A stretch of DNA of 64,000 nt from Bacteroidales bacterium 6E (lineage in GTDB: Bacteria > Bacteroidota > Bacteroidia > Bacteroidales > Prolixibacteraceae). The translations under genes were made by a program, and so were the position numbers. The notes under the pieces are model-generated. The model saw only the letters and a list, made by a program, of their open reading frames with translations. It ran no database searches and was not told the DNA's origin. The first letter of the stretch is position 1; each line of letters begins with the position of its first letter. The stretch is taken from positions 124,001 through 188,000 of the forward strand of contig DF970666.1 of assembly GCA_001270045.2 (NCBI GenBank). Direction: 5' to 3'. Of this stretch, positions 35,819 to 45,335 are shown one piece after another.

Positions 35819-36802
35819 CTATATGAAACGTCGTTTGACCAACTCAATAAACTTGAGGCTGGTTTCTGTTTTCTTCCATTTATAGTTCTCACGCAGGTAG
35901 GTGGCCGCATCATGTAGATTGCCCATGGCATCGAGCTTTTTAACGGTTTCGCTAAATCGTTCGCCGTTGCCGTCGAACAGCTCGCGGGTAAACAGGAACC
36001 GGTCGTTGATGCCGATGACTGCCTGCAGGCTTGAAACCGGCATGTTCGAGAACTTGGAATCGGGACGTGCCTGTTCGAGGAGCAGGTCGTTGACCGATTT
36101 TCCCTGCACGAATTTCTCGCCAAAGGCTTGTTTTTCAATAGGTGCAGATTCTTCCAGTTCAAGTTCCTCTTCGTCGCTCCATGATTCCTGGTGCGAGTTG
36201 TCTGTTTGGGCAGGTTCGGCCGGGGCAGGAGGCGCAACTTTTACTTCCATCGCAGACTCTGGCTTTTGTTGGGCAACTGGTTCGGGCTGTGATTTTGGTG
36301 GTTCCACTTTATGGATTGGTTCTGGCTTGACGGCCAGATTTTCGGATTCGTTTCCATGATCAGGTATCGGATTATTTTCCTGAACATTTTTGACTGATGG
36401 CTCATGAATATTTGTATGGCTTGTGGCCGGGTTCAGGTTAATCGCATTGTCCGGCTCAGGCATCTTTTCTGCCATTAAGGGCAGTTCCGGCTCTGAGGGA
36501 GGGGTTATTTCCTCCGGAATCACGGGAGGGATGGTAGGTGCAGGTATAGGTTCTTCAGGTTTGGTAATTGGTGTTGGGCTGAATGGTGCCACCTTCCCTG
36601 GGGAGGGTGGCGTAATATTTTGTACTGGAGACTTATCGCGATCAGCTATGACTTCCATCAGGTGCCTGATGGCTGCCATTTTGGTGTCAAGCAAGTCGAG
36701 ATCAAGCGGGTCGACTTGCCCCGAAGTTTTCATGTCTGTGATAAGTTCCTGGAGGTCAGAGATGTCCCTGAGCAAAATCTGAATCAGTTTTTTATTATCC
36801 AT
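35819..36802 (-). CDS. Proline-rich protein with conserved C-terminal domain, unknown function
   Basis: This 327-residue protein has a helical N-terminus (about 1-52), a low-complexity Pro/Glu/Ser segment (about 55-215), and a conserved C-terminal domain (about 240-327) with VNDLLLEQ, MPVSSLQAVIGINDRFLFTREL and RENYKWKKTETSLKFIEL. That last domain is recurrent in Bacteroidota cytosolic proteins of unknown role. No signal peptide is seen. It reads toward rsmI and may share a transcript with it, interrupted by the hairpin at 35781. Confidence 0.7.
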   Translation of the reverse strand: MDNKKLIQILLRDISDLQELITDMKTSGQVDPLDLDLLDTKMAAIRHLMEVIADRDKSPVQNITPPSPGKVAPFSPTPITKPEEPIPAPTIPPVIPEEITPPSEPELPLMAEKMPEPDNAINLNPATSHTNIHEPSVKNVQENNPIPDHGNESENLAVKPEPIHKVEPPKSQPEPVAQQKPESAMEVKVAPPAPAEPAQTDNSHQESWSDEEELELEESAPIEKQAFGEKFVQGKSVNDLLLEQARPDSKFSNMPVSSLQAVIGINDRFLFTRELFDGNGERFSETVKKLDAMGNLHDAATYLRENYKWKKTETSLKFIELVKRRFI

Positions 36803-36906
36803 AGTTGGAATCGGTTTTTCTTAAAAATCCCTATCTTTTCTGTTTATTTGCAATTCGCAATAAAAACGTAAAAATACAAATTTAATTTCGCTTCAGAATC
36901 CAATCC

Positions 36907-37488
36907 ATGTTTATTGAAAGGGAGTTAAATAACGGTCAGCGCACCGGCGCAATAGAAGTCATCTGCGGTTCCATGTTCTCCGGAAAGACGGAAGAATTGA
37001 TCCGTCGTATCAAAAGGGCCCGTATCGCCCGGCAGAAAATAGAGATTTTCAAACCGGCCATCGATGTGCGGTATTCAGCTACCGAAGTGGTGTCGCACGA
37101 CGAGAATGCCATCAGGTCGACTCCTGTCGAGAATTCCGCCAACATCCTGCTGCTGGCGTCCGGGATCGACGTTGTTGGTATCGATGAGGCACAGTTTTTC
37201 GACAAAAACCTGGTAGAGGTGGTGATCCAACTGGCCAACCAGGGTGTACGCGTCATTGTGGCAGGGCTCGACATGGATTTCCGTGGCCAGCCGTTTGGGC
37301 CCATTCCCGGACTGATGGCGGTGGCCGACTATGTCACCAAGGTTCACGCAGTATGCGTTCGTTGCGGCAATATTGCCCAGTTTTCGCATCGACTGACCGA
37401 AAAGGAACAGGTTGTCCTGCTGGGTGAACGCGACCTTTACGAAGCGCTATGCCGCAAATGCTACAACAAGGCCAATAAAGGGAAATGA
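36907..37488 (+). CDS. tdk: Thymidine kinase
   Basis: This 193-residue type II thymidine kinase has the P-loop [18 protein letters not shown] (about 21-38), the DEAQFF box (about 94-99), [14 protein letters not shown] and a zinc site built from CVRCG and CRKC. It salvages thymidine. Its stop overlaps the murF-alr start by four bases, so translation is coupled. Confidence 0.95.
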   Translation: MFIERELNNGQRTGAIEVICGSMFSGKTEELIRRIKRARIARQKIEIFKPAIDVRYSATEVVSHDENAIRSTPVENSANILLLASGIDVVGIDEAQFFDKNLVEVVIQLANQGVRVIVAGLDMDFRGQPFGPIPGLMAVADYVTKVHAVCVRCGNIAQFSHRLTEKEQVVLLGERDLYEALCRKCYNKANKGK

Positions 37489-39962
37489 TGGAATACACCA
37501 TCGAAAATATGGCCCTCGCCACCGGTGGGTTCGTCCTGAGGAACGACCTACACCCCGGCTATACCATTCATAATATATCGATCGACAGCCGTACGCTCCT
37601 GGCGGCCCACCATACGCTCTTCTTTGCGATCAGGGGACAGCGCAATAACGGTCACCATTATATCCCTGATCTCCTCGATCGCGACGTGAAGGTGTTTGTG
37701 GTCTCCGAGCCGGTGAAAATTCCGGCTTACCTGGCTTGCGCCGTCATTCAGGTGGAGGATACGTTGGAGGCTTTGCAGAAGCTTGCCGGTTATCACCGGT
37801 CCCAATTCATGTGGCCGGTCCTCGGGATCACGGGGAGCAATGGCAAGACCATCGTCAAGGAGTGGCTCAACGACATTCTCTCGTCCCACTTTTCGGTGGT
37901 GCGGAGTCCCAAGAGCTATAACTCGCAGGTTGGTGTTCCACTTTCGGTATGGAACATGCGAAAGGAGAATAACCTGGCCATTTTTGAGGCGGGTATCTCC
38001 AAACCCGGTGAGATGGAGCATCTTGAGCAGTGTATCCGGCCAACTATCGGAATTCTTACCAATATTGGCGATGCGCACCAGGAAAATTTTAGCTCACTCG
38101 ACATCAAAGCGGCCGAGAAACTGAAGCTATTCCATTCGGCCGACAAGCTGGTTTTTTGTGCCGACCAGGGACGGACGAGCCAGATGGCTCAAAGATATTG
38201 CAACGAAAAGGAAATCACGCCCATCAGCTGGTCGCTAAGAGGAGAGAAGGCCCTGATCCGGTTTCGGGGTGTCACCGAACCTTCAGGAACACGACTGACT
38301 GCAGACTGGAACGAAAACCATCTTGAATTTCGTATTCCATTTACAGATGCATCTTCTGTCGAAAATGCCTGTCATTGTTTTGCCGCATTGGTGGCCCTGT
38401 ATGCCCCTGTCGAACAACTGGCACTCCAGTTCGCCAAACTGACCCCACTTGCCATGCGGCTCGAAATCAAAAAGGGTGTCAATAATTGCTTATTGCTGAA
38501 TGACTATTATAATTCGGATGTCAACTCTCTCGAAATTGCCTTGTCGGTGCTGAACCACCAGGCCGAAAAGGATCACCTCACAAAGGTGGCCATCCTATCC
38601 GATTTCCGGCAGTCGGGCTACTCTCACGGCGACCTCTACCGGAAGGTAAACCAGATGCTGAAGGATGCCGGTATCGAGACCTTGATCGGTATAGGCCGCG
38701 ACTTGGAAAGGGCGGAACCTTTCTTTACCTTGAAAACCTCGATGTTTGAATCGACAGCCGCTTTTCTCTCCAGATTGAAGACTGACGATTTCCGTCAGGC
38801 GGCCATACTGATAAAGGGTGCCAGGGATTTCCACTTCGAGGAGATTTCGTCGGCACTCCAGAAAAAAGCACACCAGAGTGTTTTTGAGGTACACCTCAAT
38901 ACGATGGTTGATAACCTCAACCATTTTCGGTCGATGTTGAAGCCCGAAACCAGGATCATGGTCATGGTGAAGGCTTTTTCGTATGGCACCGGCGATGTCG
39001 AAATTGCCAAAATCCTGCAATACCAGCATGTCGACTACCTGGCAGTGGCCGTCGCCGATGAGGGAATGGAGCTGCGTAATGCCGGCATCACCACGCCGAT
39101 CATCGTGATGAATCCCGAAATCCACAGCTTTCAGCACCTCATTGATTATCATCTCGAACCCAATCTTTATTCTGTGTCACTCGCAGCCGATTTTGCCTTG
39201 GTGGCCGGTCAAAATGCCCTGCGTGAATTCCCGGTGCACATCAAGATCGACACAGGCATGAACCGTCTGGGATTTAAGACCCGCAAAGAACTGGATCAAC
39301 TGATTGCCATTCTTGACAATCATCCTGAACTGAAGATAGAGTCTGTTTTCAGCCATTTGGTTGCCAGTGATGATCCCACGTTCGATGATTTTACCAATGA
39401 CCAGGTGTCGAAGTTCATGGAGCTGAGCAGTTACCTTCACCGTAAAACCGGGTACCGTGCCGCCCGTCATATCCTTAATTCGGCCGGAATAGAGCGGTTC
39501 CCGCATTACCAGTTCGAAATGGTGCGATTAGGCATTGGCCTCTATGGTGTCAGTTCCACCCATCAGCCCCTGAAACCGATTGGCGTGCTGAAAAGTGTCA
39601 TCTCACAGGTCAAGGAGGTGGGCGAAGGCGAAACCATAGGATACAGTCGTGCCGGCAAGGTGGTTCGCCCTTCGCGGATTGCCGTCATCCCGCTCGGGTA
39701 TGCCGATGGTTTAGACCGCCGACTTAGCAATGGGGTTGGAAATGTTTGGATCAATGGCAAGGCGGCACCCATAACCGGTAATATTTGCATGGACATGTGC
39801 ATGGCCGACATCACCGAAATCGATGCCCAGCCCGGCGATGAAGCCGAATTCTTCGGAAGCCATATCTCCATCCTCGACGTGGCCAATGCCATGAACACCA
39901 TTCCCTATGAAGTCCTTACCGGTATCTCCCAGCGTGTGAAAAGGGTGTATATACAGGAATGA
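37485..39962 (+). CDS. Bifunctional MurF / alanine racemase
   Basis: This 825-residue protein joins two peptidoglycan enzymes. The first half (about 1-450) is MurF, with [14 protein letters not shown] and [12 protein letters not shown], adding D-Ala-D-Ala to UDP-MurNAc-tripeptide. The second half (about 460-825) is alanine racemase: [19 protein letters not shown] holds the PLP lysine, [13 protein letters not shown] the substrate-binding region, and [11 protein letters not shown] the catalytic tyrosine. Such fusions are typical of Bacteroidales and couple D-Ala supply to its use. It overlaps tdk. Confidence 0.93.
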   Translation: MMEYTIENMALATGGFVLRNDLHPGYTIHNISIDSRTLLAAHHTLFFAIRGQRNNGHHYIPDLLDRDVKVFVVSEPVKIPAYLACAVIQVEDTLEALQKLAGYHRSQFMWPVLGITGSNGKTIVKEWLNDILSSHFSVVRSPKSYNSQVGVPLSVWNMRKENNLAIFEAGISKPGEMEHLEQCIRPTIGILTNIGDAHQENFSSLDIKAAEKLKLFHSADKLVFCADQGRTSQMAQRYCNEKEITPISWSLRGEKALIRFRGVTEPSGTRLTADWNENHLEFRIPFTDASSVENACHCFAALVALYAPVEQLALQFAKLTPLAMRLEIKKGVNNCLLLNDYYNSDVNSLEIALSVLNHQAEKDHLTKVAILSDFRQSGYSHGDLYRKVNQMLKDAGIETLIGIGRDLERAEPFFTLKTSMFESTAAFLSRLKTDDFRQAAILIKGARDFHFEEISSALQKKAHQSVFEVHLNTMVDNLNHFRSMLKPETRIMVMVKAFSYGTGDVEIAKILQYQHVDYLAVAVADEGMELRNAGITTPIIVMNPEIHSFQHLIDYHLEPNLYSVSLAADFALVAGQNALREFPVHIKIDTGMNRLGFKTRKELDQLIAILDNHPELKIESVFSHLVASDDPTFDDFTNDQVSKFMELSSYLHRKTGYRAARHILNSAGIERFPHYQFEMVRLGIGLYGVSSTHQPLKPIGVLKSVISQVKEVGEGETIGYSRAGKVVRPSRIAVIPLGYADGLDRRLSNGVGNVWINGKAAPITGNICMDMCMADITEIDAQPGDEAEFFGSHISILDVANAMNTIPYEVLTGISQRVKRVYIQE

Positions 39963-40005
39963 GAAAATGTTGCGAGGTGCGTGATACGAGGTGCGAGTCG
40001 GGTTT

Positions 40006-41202
40006 TCAATACAAAAATCCAAACAGCCAAATAGGTATTTTATTTCCATGACCGTATTCGAGGTCATCGCAAACAATAAATGCATCGTCAATTTCCATAA
40101 TCTGCTTGTGTTTTTTATTCTTGCCTCCAATTTCGAAGGTGTATTTCGAATCTATTAGAAAATCACCCCTCTCGGTATATTCCACCTGATGCCCGTTCTT
40201 GAGTTGATTCAGGAAAAAGGTCTCCATGATATTGCCCCGGTTAACTGATCCACTTCCAAAAACAACCATCAGATTGGTGTTTTCGAGGAATAATTTGTCA
40301 GGTTTCTGGAGTTTACTGATTCCAAGTGCGTCTTTGTATAGCGGATAAACCAGGCTGGCCTCGGCCAAATGCCATAAATATGTAAGAAGCGTTTCCCGGT
40401 TAATGCCAATTCTTTCACTCAGTTTCGAAATGTTTGGTATGAAGGGCGCCGATTGTGAAATAACCAGCATAAGCCTTTTTAATTTTGTGACGAAAGCCAT
40501 ATTCACGTTCCTTAGCTGGGGCAATTCAATTTCCAGGATCATGTTTACCACCTCTTCCAACCGGCTGTTATATAACTCCTTATGTTCTGTAAAAAAAGGG
40601 TAATATCCACCTGCAAGGTAGTCGGCGAAAAACTGGAAGGGTTTAATCTTTTTGAGGATTTGTTCAGCAATGGTGCCATGGTCATGGATGATATCCTTCA
40701 ATGAACAGGGTTGAAAATGGGTCCCAGTTTCGAGCTCCAGATATTCCCTGAATGATAGTCCCTGCATGGTATAAATAATGGCCCTTCGGCTAAGGTCTGC
40801 GCGGGCATTGAGAATCTCCAGCATCGAAGAACCTGTGAAAACAACCTTCAGGTCAGGGTACTGGTCATATATGTTTTTGATTTCAACCGACCAATCTTTG
40901 TATTTGTGGACTTCATCGAGAAAAAGGTATTTTCCACCCCTTTTATAAAATTCATCAACCAAATGAATAAACCGGTGTTCGCTGAACCAGATATGGTCGA
41001 GGCTGACATACAAGGTGGCATCCAGTTCGGCCGACAGATTCAGTTTGATGTATTGCAGGATCAAGGTTGTTTTTCCTACACCACGGGATCCCTTGATCCC
41101 GATTAACCGGGCATTCCAGTGGATATTGTCCATGATGCTCCTGACAAACCTTGTGTCGGTTCTCTCTAGTCTTTGGCGGAATTGTTCATAGAATTGTTCC
41201 AT
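40006..41202 (-). CDS. DUF4143-type AAA ATPase (paralogue A)
   Basis: From ATG 41202 the protein has 398 residues. It has Walker A IKGSRGVGKTTLILQYIK, Walker B YLFLDEVHKYKDW, sensor VVFTGSSMLEI, an arginine region DLSRRAIIYTMQGLSFREYL, a middle winged-helix region and a C-terminal nuclease-like fold with GDFLIDSKYTFEIGGKNK. This is the AAA_14 / DUF4143 family, common in Bacteroidota, function unknown. A TATTTTTG box at 41223 and two 33-base-spaced direct repeats lie just upstream, so it may control its own expression. The closest relative is the gene at 55870. Confidence 0.8.
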   Translation of the reverse strand: MEQFYEQFRQRLERTDTRFVRSIMDNIHWNARLIGIKGSRGVGKTTLILQYIKLNLSAELDATLYVSLDHIWFSEHRFIHLVDEFYKRGGKYLFLDEVHKYKDWSVEIKNIYDQYPDLKVVFTGSSMLEILNARADLSRRAIIYTMQGLSFREYLELETGTHFQPCSLKDIIHDHGTIAEQILKKIKPFQFFADYLAGGYYPFFTEHKELYNSRLEEVVNMILEIELPQLRNVNMAFVTKLKRLMLVISQSAPFIPNISKLSERIGINRETLLTYLWHLAEASLVYPLYKDALGISKLQKPDKLFLENTNLMVVFGSGSVNRGNIMETFFLNQLKNGHQVEYTERGDFLIDSKYTFEIGGKNKKHKQIMEIDDAFIVCDDLEYGHGNKIPIWLFGFLY

Positions 41203-41222
41203 TGTGATACGGCATTTCCATA

Positions 41223-41230
41223 CAAAAATA
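41223..41230 (-). promoter_or_regulatory. -7 promoter box of ATPase paralogue A
   Basis: TATTTTTG on the minus strand fits TAnnTTTG and leaves a leader of about 14 bases. Confidence 0.45.
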
Positions 41231-41236
41231 GTCATT

Positions 41237-41292
41237 TTGCATGATACAACCAGCAATTATTGCCATAAATTGCATGATGAGACCAGCAAATT
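41237..41292 (-). promoter_or_regulatory. Two direct repeats upstream of ATPase paralogue A
   Basis: TTGCATGAT plus ACCAGCAA occur twice (41237-41257 and 41270-41290) with a period of 33 bases, about three helical turns. They flank and overlap the expected -33 region, so they look like operator copies. Confidence 0.5.
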
Positions 41293-41405
41293 ATGCTATT
41301 TGACTATTGATTTCAATCTGGAGGATTAACCAGAGGTTACATGGATTGCCACCGATTTTTAGCCTTTTAAACTGAAATTTCCGGGTTGCAAACCCAGTGC
41401 AACTA

Positions 41406-41428
41406 ACCTCTCGTTGCAAACGAGAGGT
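41406..41428. repeat. Perfect hairpin
   Basis: ACCTCTCGTT and AACGAGAGGT with a 3-base loop. First of two adjacent hairpins between the ATPase and cdd. Confidence 0.7.
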
Positions 41429-41442
41429 AGATGTGGGAAATG

Positions 41443-41480
41443 GCTTAGTAGGGAAAGGGCATGCCCTTTCCCTACTAAGC
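41443..41480. repeat. 38-bp perfect palindrome
   Basis: The whole 38 bases equal their own reverse complement, with core GGGCATGCCC. The central 24 bases recur at 59934-59957. It ends 7 bases before the cdd stop; no T run follows. Confidence 0.8.
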
Positions 41481-41486
41481 ACCCAA

Positions 41487-41972
41487 TTAGCTGGTCAGGG
41501 CTTGCGGCCTGAAATTCAAAGGCAGCAAGGAATCAACGCCATCGAGGACATATATGGCATTGGAGCCGTCGAGGATGATCGTGATGGGCTTTTTGTAGCG
41601 GTTCTCGACCTCCAGAAGGGCTTGCCTGCACCCTCCGCAGGGCTTCACTGGGTCGCCCACGCGGCCGTTTGAATTGGTGGCAGTGACAGCAATAATCTCA
41701 ACCTCTTCGTCGGGATAATTGGCATTGGCATAGAAAAGGGCCGTCCGCTCGGCACAAAGTCCTACCGGATAAGCGGCATTCTCCTGGTTATTTCCGGTAA
41801 CGATCCGACCGCCTGCCAGTTGAAGCGCCGCTCCCACATGGAAGTTAGAGTAGGGGGCATATGCATTTTTGGCCGCTTCACGTGCTTTCAAAACCAGTTC
41901 CTTCCAGTTGTCAGGCAGTTCATCGACTGAAGCATATTCCCGATAGGCGATTTTGATCTCTTTCCAATTCAT
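41487..41972 (-). CDS. cdd: Cytidine deaminase
   Basis: This 161-residue protein has NFHVGAALQLAGGRIVTG, the catalytic ENAAYPVGLCAERTALF (zinc Cys and catalytic Glu) and PCGGCRQALLEVENR (the other two zinc cysteines). It deaminates cytidine and deoxycytidine in salvage. The length fits the small homotetrameric form slightly extended at the N-terminus. Confidence 0.94.
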   Translation of the reverse strand: MNWKEIKIAYREYASVDELPDNWKELVLKAREAAKNAYAPYSNFHVGAALQLAGGRIVTGNNQENAAYPVGLCAERTALFYANANYPDEEVEIIAVTATNSNGRVGDPVKPCGGCRQALLEVENRYKKPITIILDGSNAIYVLDGVDSLLPLNFRPQALTS

Positions 41973-42024
41973 GCTGAGAATTTTACCCTAAAAGTACATA
42001 TTTTTTTGAAAGGCTTTATAAGCG

Positions 42025-42771
42025 CTATGCCCTGTTAAACAGGGGCGACTTCAGCATCTTCCAGCGGTTAAGGCGATAAATTACCGATGTTCCAAGGACC
42101 CCCAATCCATAGATTGTGCTGTTTTTGATGTTGATGCTCGATGCTTCCTCGAAGTATTTCGTCGGACACGTAATCTCAGCGATTTCATATCCCTGGAACC
42201 AGATCTGGGCCAGCATCTGGTTGTCAAACACGAAGTTGTCGGAGTTGGCATTGTAGTTCACACTCTCAAGCACTTTCCTGGTAAAGGCACGGTATCCGGT
42301 GTGGTATTCCGACAGTTTGGCGTTCATCATGATATTCTGGAATAAGGTCAGGAAGCGGTTGGCCACATATTTATAAACCGGCATTCCGCCCTTCAGCGCT
42401 CCCTTGCCAAGGATCCTTGACCCGAGCACCACTTCATAGAGCCCACTGGCCAGCAGGTGTGCCATCGAAGGGATCAGCATGGGCGTGTACTGGTAATCAG
42501 GGTGCAGCATGATCACGATGTCGGCACCCAGCTCCAGTGCCTTGTTGTAACAGCTCTTCTGGTTGCCGCCGTATCCGCGGTTTACCTGGTGCTCCACAAT
42601 GTGTCGGATCCCGATCTCGCGGGCAACCTTCACGGTGTCGTCCCTGCTCAGGTCATCCACCAGAATCACCTCGTCGACGATCGAGAAGTCAATTTCGTCA
42701 TAAGTCTTTTTCAGCGTTTTGGCCGCATTATATGCCGGCAGCACCACCACAACCTTCTTGTTGTTGATCAT
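42025..42771 (-). CDS. Family 2 glycosyltransferase (polyprenyl-phosphate type)
   Basis: This 248-residue GT-A protein has VVVLPAYNAAKTL, VILVDDLSRDDTV, a HPDYQ motif in place of the usual DxD, and EYHTGYRAFTRKVL. It resembles DPM1-like dolichyl/undecaprenyl-phosphate sugar transferases but has no membrane segments. The substrate is not evident. It stands alone between cdd and a sigma-54 activator. Confidence 0.85.
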   Translation of the reverse strand: MINNKKVVVVLPAYNAAKTLKKTYDEIDFSIVDEVILVDDLSRDDTVKVAREIGIRHIVEHQVNRGYGGNQKSCYNKALELGADIVIMLHPDYQYTPMLIPSMAHLLASGLYEVVLGSRILGKGALKGGMPVYKYVANRFLTLFQNIMMNAKLSEYHTGYRAFTRKVLESVNYNANSDNFVFDNQMLAQIWFQGYEIAEITCPTKYFEEASSINIKNSTIYGLGVLGTSVIYRLNRWKMLKSPLFNRA

Positions 42772-42859
42772 CCTGTTTTTGATTTAGGGGGTAAAATTAA
42801 AAAATTTATGGTAAAGACTATGCCGGTGCTGCGCTGCGGCATACTCTGTTATTTATTTC

Positions 42860-42867
42860 TATTTTTG
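42860..42867 (+). promoter_or_regulatory. -7 promoter box of the sigma-54 activator gene
   Basis: TATTTTTG fits TAnnTTTG, leaving a leader of about 10 bases to ATG 42884. Confidence 0.4.
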
Positions 42868-42883
42868 TAAAAAATGAATTGAT

Positions 42884-44047
42884 ATGTCTAGAATTTTGGT
42901 GATTGATGATGAACGGAGCATCCGCAACACACTCAAGGATATCCTGGAATACGAAAAATATGTGGTCGACGTGGCCGAAGATGGGGTGAAGGGACTCGAA
43001 AAGGTAAAAGGTGGCGAATACGACATCATCCTGTGCGACATCAAGATGCCGGCAATGGACGGGATCGAGGTGCTGGAAAAGCTGAACGAGATGGGTGCCG
43101 ACATGCCGGTGGTGATGATTTCGGGCCACGGGAATATCGATACCGCCGTGGAGGCCATCAAGAAGGGGGCTTACGATTTTATTGAGAAGCCTCTCGACCT
43201 GAACCGGTTGCTCATCACCATCCGCAACGCCATGGACAAGTCGACGCTGGTCACCGAGACAAAGAACCTGAAGAAGAAAGTCAACAAGAAATATGAAATC
43301 GTCGGACAGTCGGAGGCAATCCTCAAGGTGATTGAAATGGCCGACAGGGTGGCACGTACCGATGCAAGAGTGCTCATTACCGGCTCCAACGGCACCGGCA
43401 AGGAGTTAGTGGCCCGAAGGATCCACGATCTGAGTCCTCGTGTCAACGGACCGTTCGTTGAGGTGAATTGCGCCGCCATTCCTTCCGAACTGATTGAAAG
43501 CGAGCTGTTCGGGCATGAAAAAGGTGCCTTTACCTCGGCCGTCAAGCAGCGTAAAGGGAAATTTGAGCAAGCCAATGGTGGTACGCTTTTCCTCGACGAG
43601 ATCGGCGACATGAGCCTCTCGGCACAAGCCAAGGTCTTAAGGGCACTTCAGGAAAGTATCATCAGCCGTGTGGGCAGCGACAGCGCCATCAAGGTTGATG
43701 TGCGTGTGGTGGCCGCCACCAACAAGAACCTGTCGGAGGAGATCGAACGGGGCAATTTCAGGGAGGACCTGTATCACCGCCTGAGTGTCATCCTGATCCG
43801 CGTCCCCACCCTGAACGAGAGGGTAGAGGATATCCCGCTGCTGGCCAACCACTTCATCGGCCAGATCTGCAATGAATATGGCATTCCCGAAAAAATCATG
43901 ACTGCCGAAGCCATCCAGGAACTCAGCAAGATCCAGTGGACCGGCAATATCCGCGAATTCCGCAACGTGGTGGAAAGACTGATCATCTTGTGTGACAAAA
44001 AGATCACCAGGGAGGATGTTTTGAGCTATGCAGCTCCACTGAAGTAG
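42884..44047 (+). CDS. Sigma-54-type response regulator lacking a Fis domain
   Basis: This 387-residue protein has a receiver domain with phospho-acceptor Asp52 (LCDIKMPAMDG), and an AAA+ domain with Walker A GSNGTGKE, Walker B GTLFLDEIGDM and RIHDLSPRVNGPFVEVNCAAI. The loop that contacts RpoN reads GAFTSA instead of GAFTGA. The protein ends shortly after the AAA+ lid (REDVLSYAAPLK), so the usual Fis-type DNA-binding domain is missing. It may act from solution or with another DNA-binding partner. No histidine kinase gene adjoins. Confidence 0.9.
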   Translation: MSRILVIDDERSIRNTLKDILEYEKYVVDVAEDGVKGLEKVKGGEYDIILCDIKMPAMDGIEVLEKLNEMGADMPVVMISGHGNIDTAVEAIKKGAYDFIEKPLDLNRLLITIRNAMDKSTLVTETKNLKKKVNKKYEIVGQSEAILKVIEMADRVARTDARVLITGSNGTGKELVARRIHDLSPRVNGPFVEVNCAAIPSELIESELFGHEKGAFTSAVKQRKGKFEQANGGTLFLDEIGDMSLSAQAKVLRALQESIISRVGSDSAIKVDVRVVAATNKNLSEEIERGNFREDLYHRLSVILIRVPTLNERVEDIPLLANHFIGQICNEYGIPEKIMTAEAIQELSKIQWTGNIREFRNVVERLIILCDKKITREDVLSYAAPLK

Positions 44048-44057
44048 CGGATTCTGG

Positions 44058-44096
44058 CTAAAGCAGGGGCTGGCCGGAGGCCAGCCCCTGCTTTAG
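44058..44096. repeat. Hairpin with 18-bp perfect arms
   Basis: CTAAAGCAGGGGCTGGCC and its complement around GGA, 11 bases after the regulator stop. No T run. Confidence 0.75.
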
Positions 44097-44098
44097 TG

Positions 44099-44139
44099 AA
44101 TGCATGAACCCATTGGAAGAGCCAATGGGTTCATGCATT
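44099..44139. repeat. Second hairpin with 18-bp perfect arms
   Basis: AATGCATGAACCCATTGG and its complement around AAGAG, directly after the first and unrelated to it in sequence. Followed by TTTTC, so weak terminator activity is possible. Confidence 0.75.
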
Positions 44140-44306
44140 TTCAAACATATTGACATGATTGTTGTTATAAATTGTGATGTTTTGCACCGCATGGTGCCAA
44201 AGCATCTCCCAACCCCCGGGTATCGTGATCTTTTAATTTTGTCGTGGCGTATTATTTTTTAGGATTTGTTCCGACATATCCGGGGGTTTCCTCTTCTGCT
44301 AGTTTG

Positions 44307-44314
44307 TATCTTTG
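44307..44314 (+). promoter_or_regulatory. -7 promoter box of fmt
   Basis: TATCTTTG fits TAnnTTTG; the leader to ATG 44332 would be about 11 bases, which also argues against the open frame upstream of that ATG. Confidence 0.4.
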
Positions 44315-44331
44315 CCCCACAATCTCAAATT

Positions 44332-45303
44332 ATGGATCCAAAGAAAGTTCGCATCGTCTTTATGGGTACCCCCGATTTTGCCGTCGAAAGCCTGCGTGCA
44401 CTTGTCGAAAACGAATATAATGTGGTGGGGGTCGTCACCGCGCCCGACAAGCCTGCCGGACGAGGCCGAAAGTTTACCGAACCGGCCGTTAAATCGTATG
44501 CCTTGTCGGTCGGATTACATGTTCTGCAGCCCGAAAAGCTGAAGAACCCTGACTTCCTGGAGGAACTGCGTTCACTCAAGGCCGACCTGCAAATCATCGT
44601 GGCTTTCCGTATGTTGCCTGAGGTGGTATGGGCGATGCCTTCAATGGGAACTTTCAACCTGCATGGATCTTTGCTGCCACAATACCGGGGTGCCGCCCCA
44701 CTCAACTGGGCGGTCATCAACGGGGAAAAGGAGACGGGTGTCACCACATTTCTGCTCTCCCATGAAATTGATACCGGACAGATATTGTTTGCCGAAAGAA
44801 CCCCCATTGGCGACGATGAAACGGTGGGTGATATCCACGACCGGCTGATGGTTACGGGTGCCCGACTGGTGCTGAAAACGGTCGACGCGCTTTCACAGGG
44901 CGACGTTACCCCGGTTCCCCAGGAGGCACTGATAACCGATCCTGAAATGATGAAACCCGCCCCGAAGTTGTTCCGCGATACCATGCATATCGACTGGTCT
45001 GGAAAGGCCGGGAACATTCGCAACCTGATACGCGGACTCTCGCCTTACCCGGCTGCCTGGACTACCCTTGAGCATAAAACTTCCGGTTCAAGCACCGAAG
45101 TGAAGGTTTTCTTTGCTCAACTTACATCTGGTAATCCAGCCATCCCGGGCACTATACAAACCGATGGCCGGAAGTTCCTGAAAGTCGCCTGTGGCGATGG
45201 ATGGCTCGAAATCACCGAACTGCAGCTATCCGGTAAGAAGCGCATGAAAACGGACGAGTTCCTGCGGGGATTCCAGCAGGTCGACCAGTATAAGTTTGTG
45301 TGA
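44332..45303 (+). CDS. fmt: Methionyl-tRNA formyltransferase
   Basis: From ATG 44332 the protein has 323 residues. It shows RIVFMGTPDFAVESL, VVTAPDKPAGRGRK, GTFNLHGSLLPQYRGAAPLNWAV (the formyl-folate site with HGSLLP) and GVTTFLLSHEIDTGQI. It formylates initiator Met-tRNA. The frame extends 66 bases upstream, but the -7 box at 44307 supports the ATG chosen. Confidence 0.94.
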   Translation: MDPKKVRIVFMGTPDFAVESLRALVENEYNVVGVVTAPDKPAGRGRKFTEPAVKSYALSVGLHVLQPEKLKNPDFLEELRSLKADLQIIVAFRMLPEVVWAMPSMGTFNLHGSLLPQYRGAAPLNWAVINGEKETGVTTFLLSHEIDTGQILFAERTPIGDDETVGDIHDRLMVTGARLVLKTVDALSQGDVTPVPQEALITDPEMMKPAPKLFRDTMHIDWSGKAGNIRNLIRGLSPYPAAWTTLEHKTSGSSTEVKVFFAQLTSGNPAIPGTIQTDGRKFLKVACGDGWLEITELQLSGKKRMKTDEFLRGFQQVDQYKFV

Positions 45304-45335
45304 TGTTGCTTGCCTTTCGTAAAAGTCAGCCCTGA

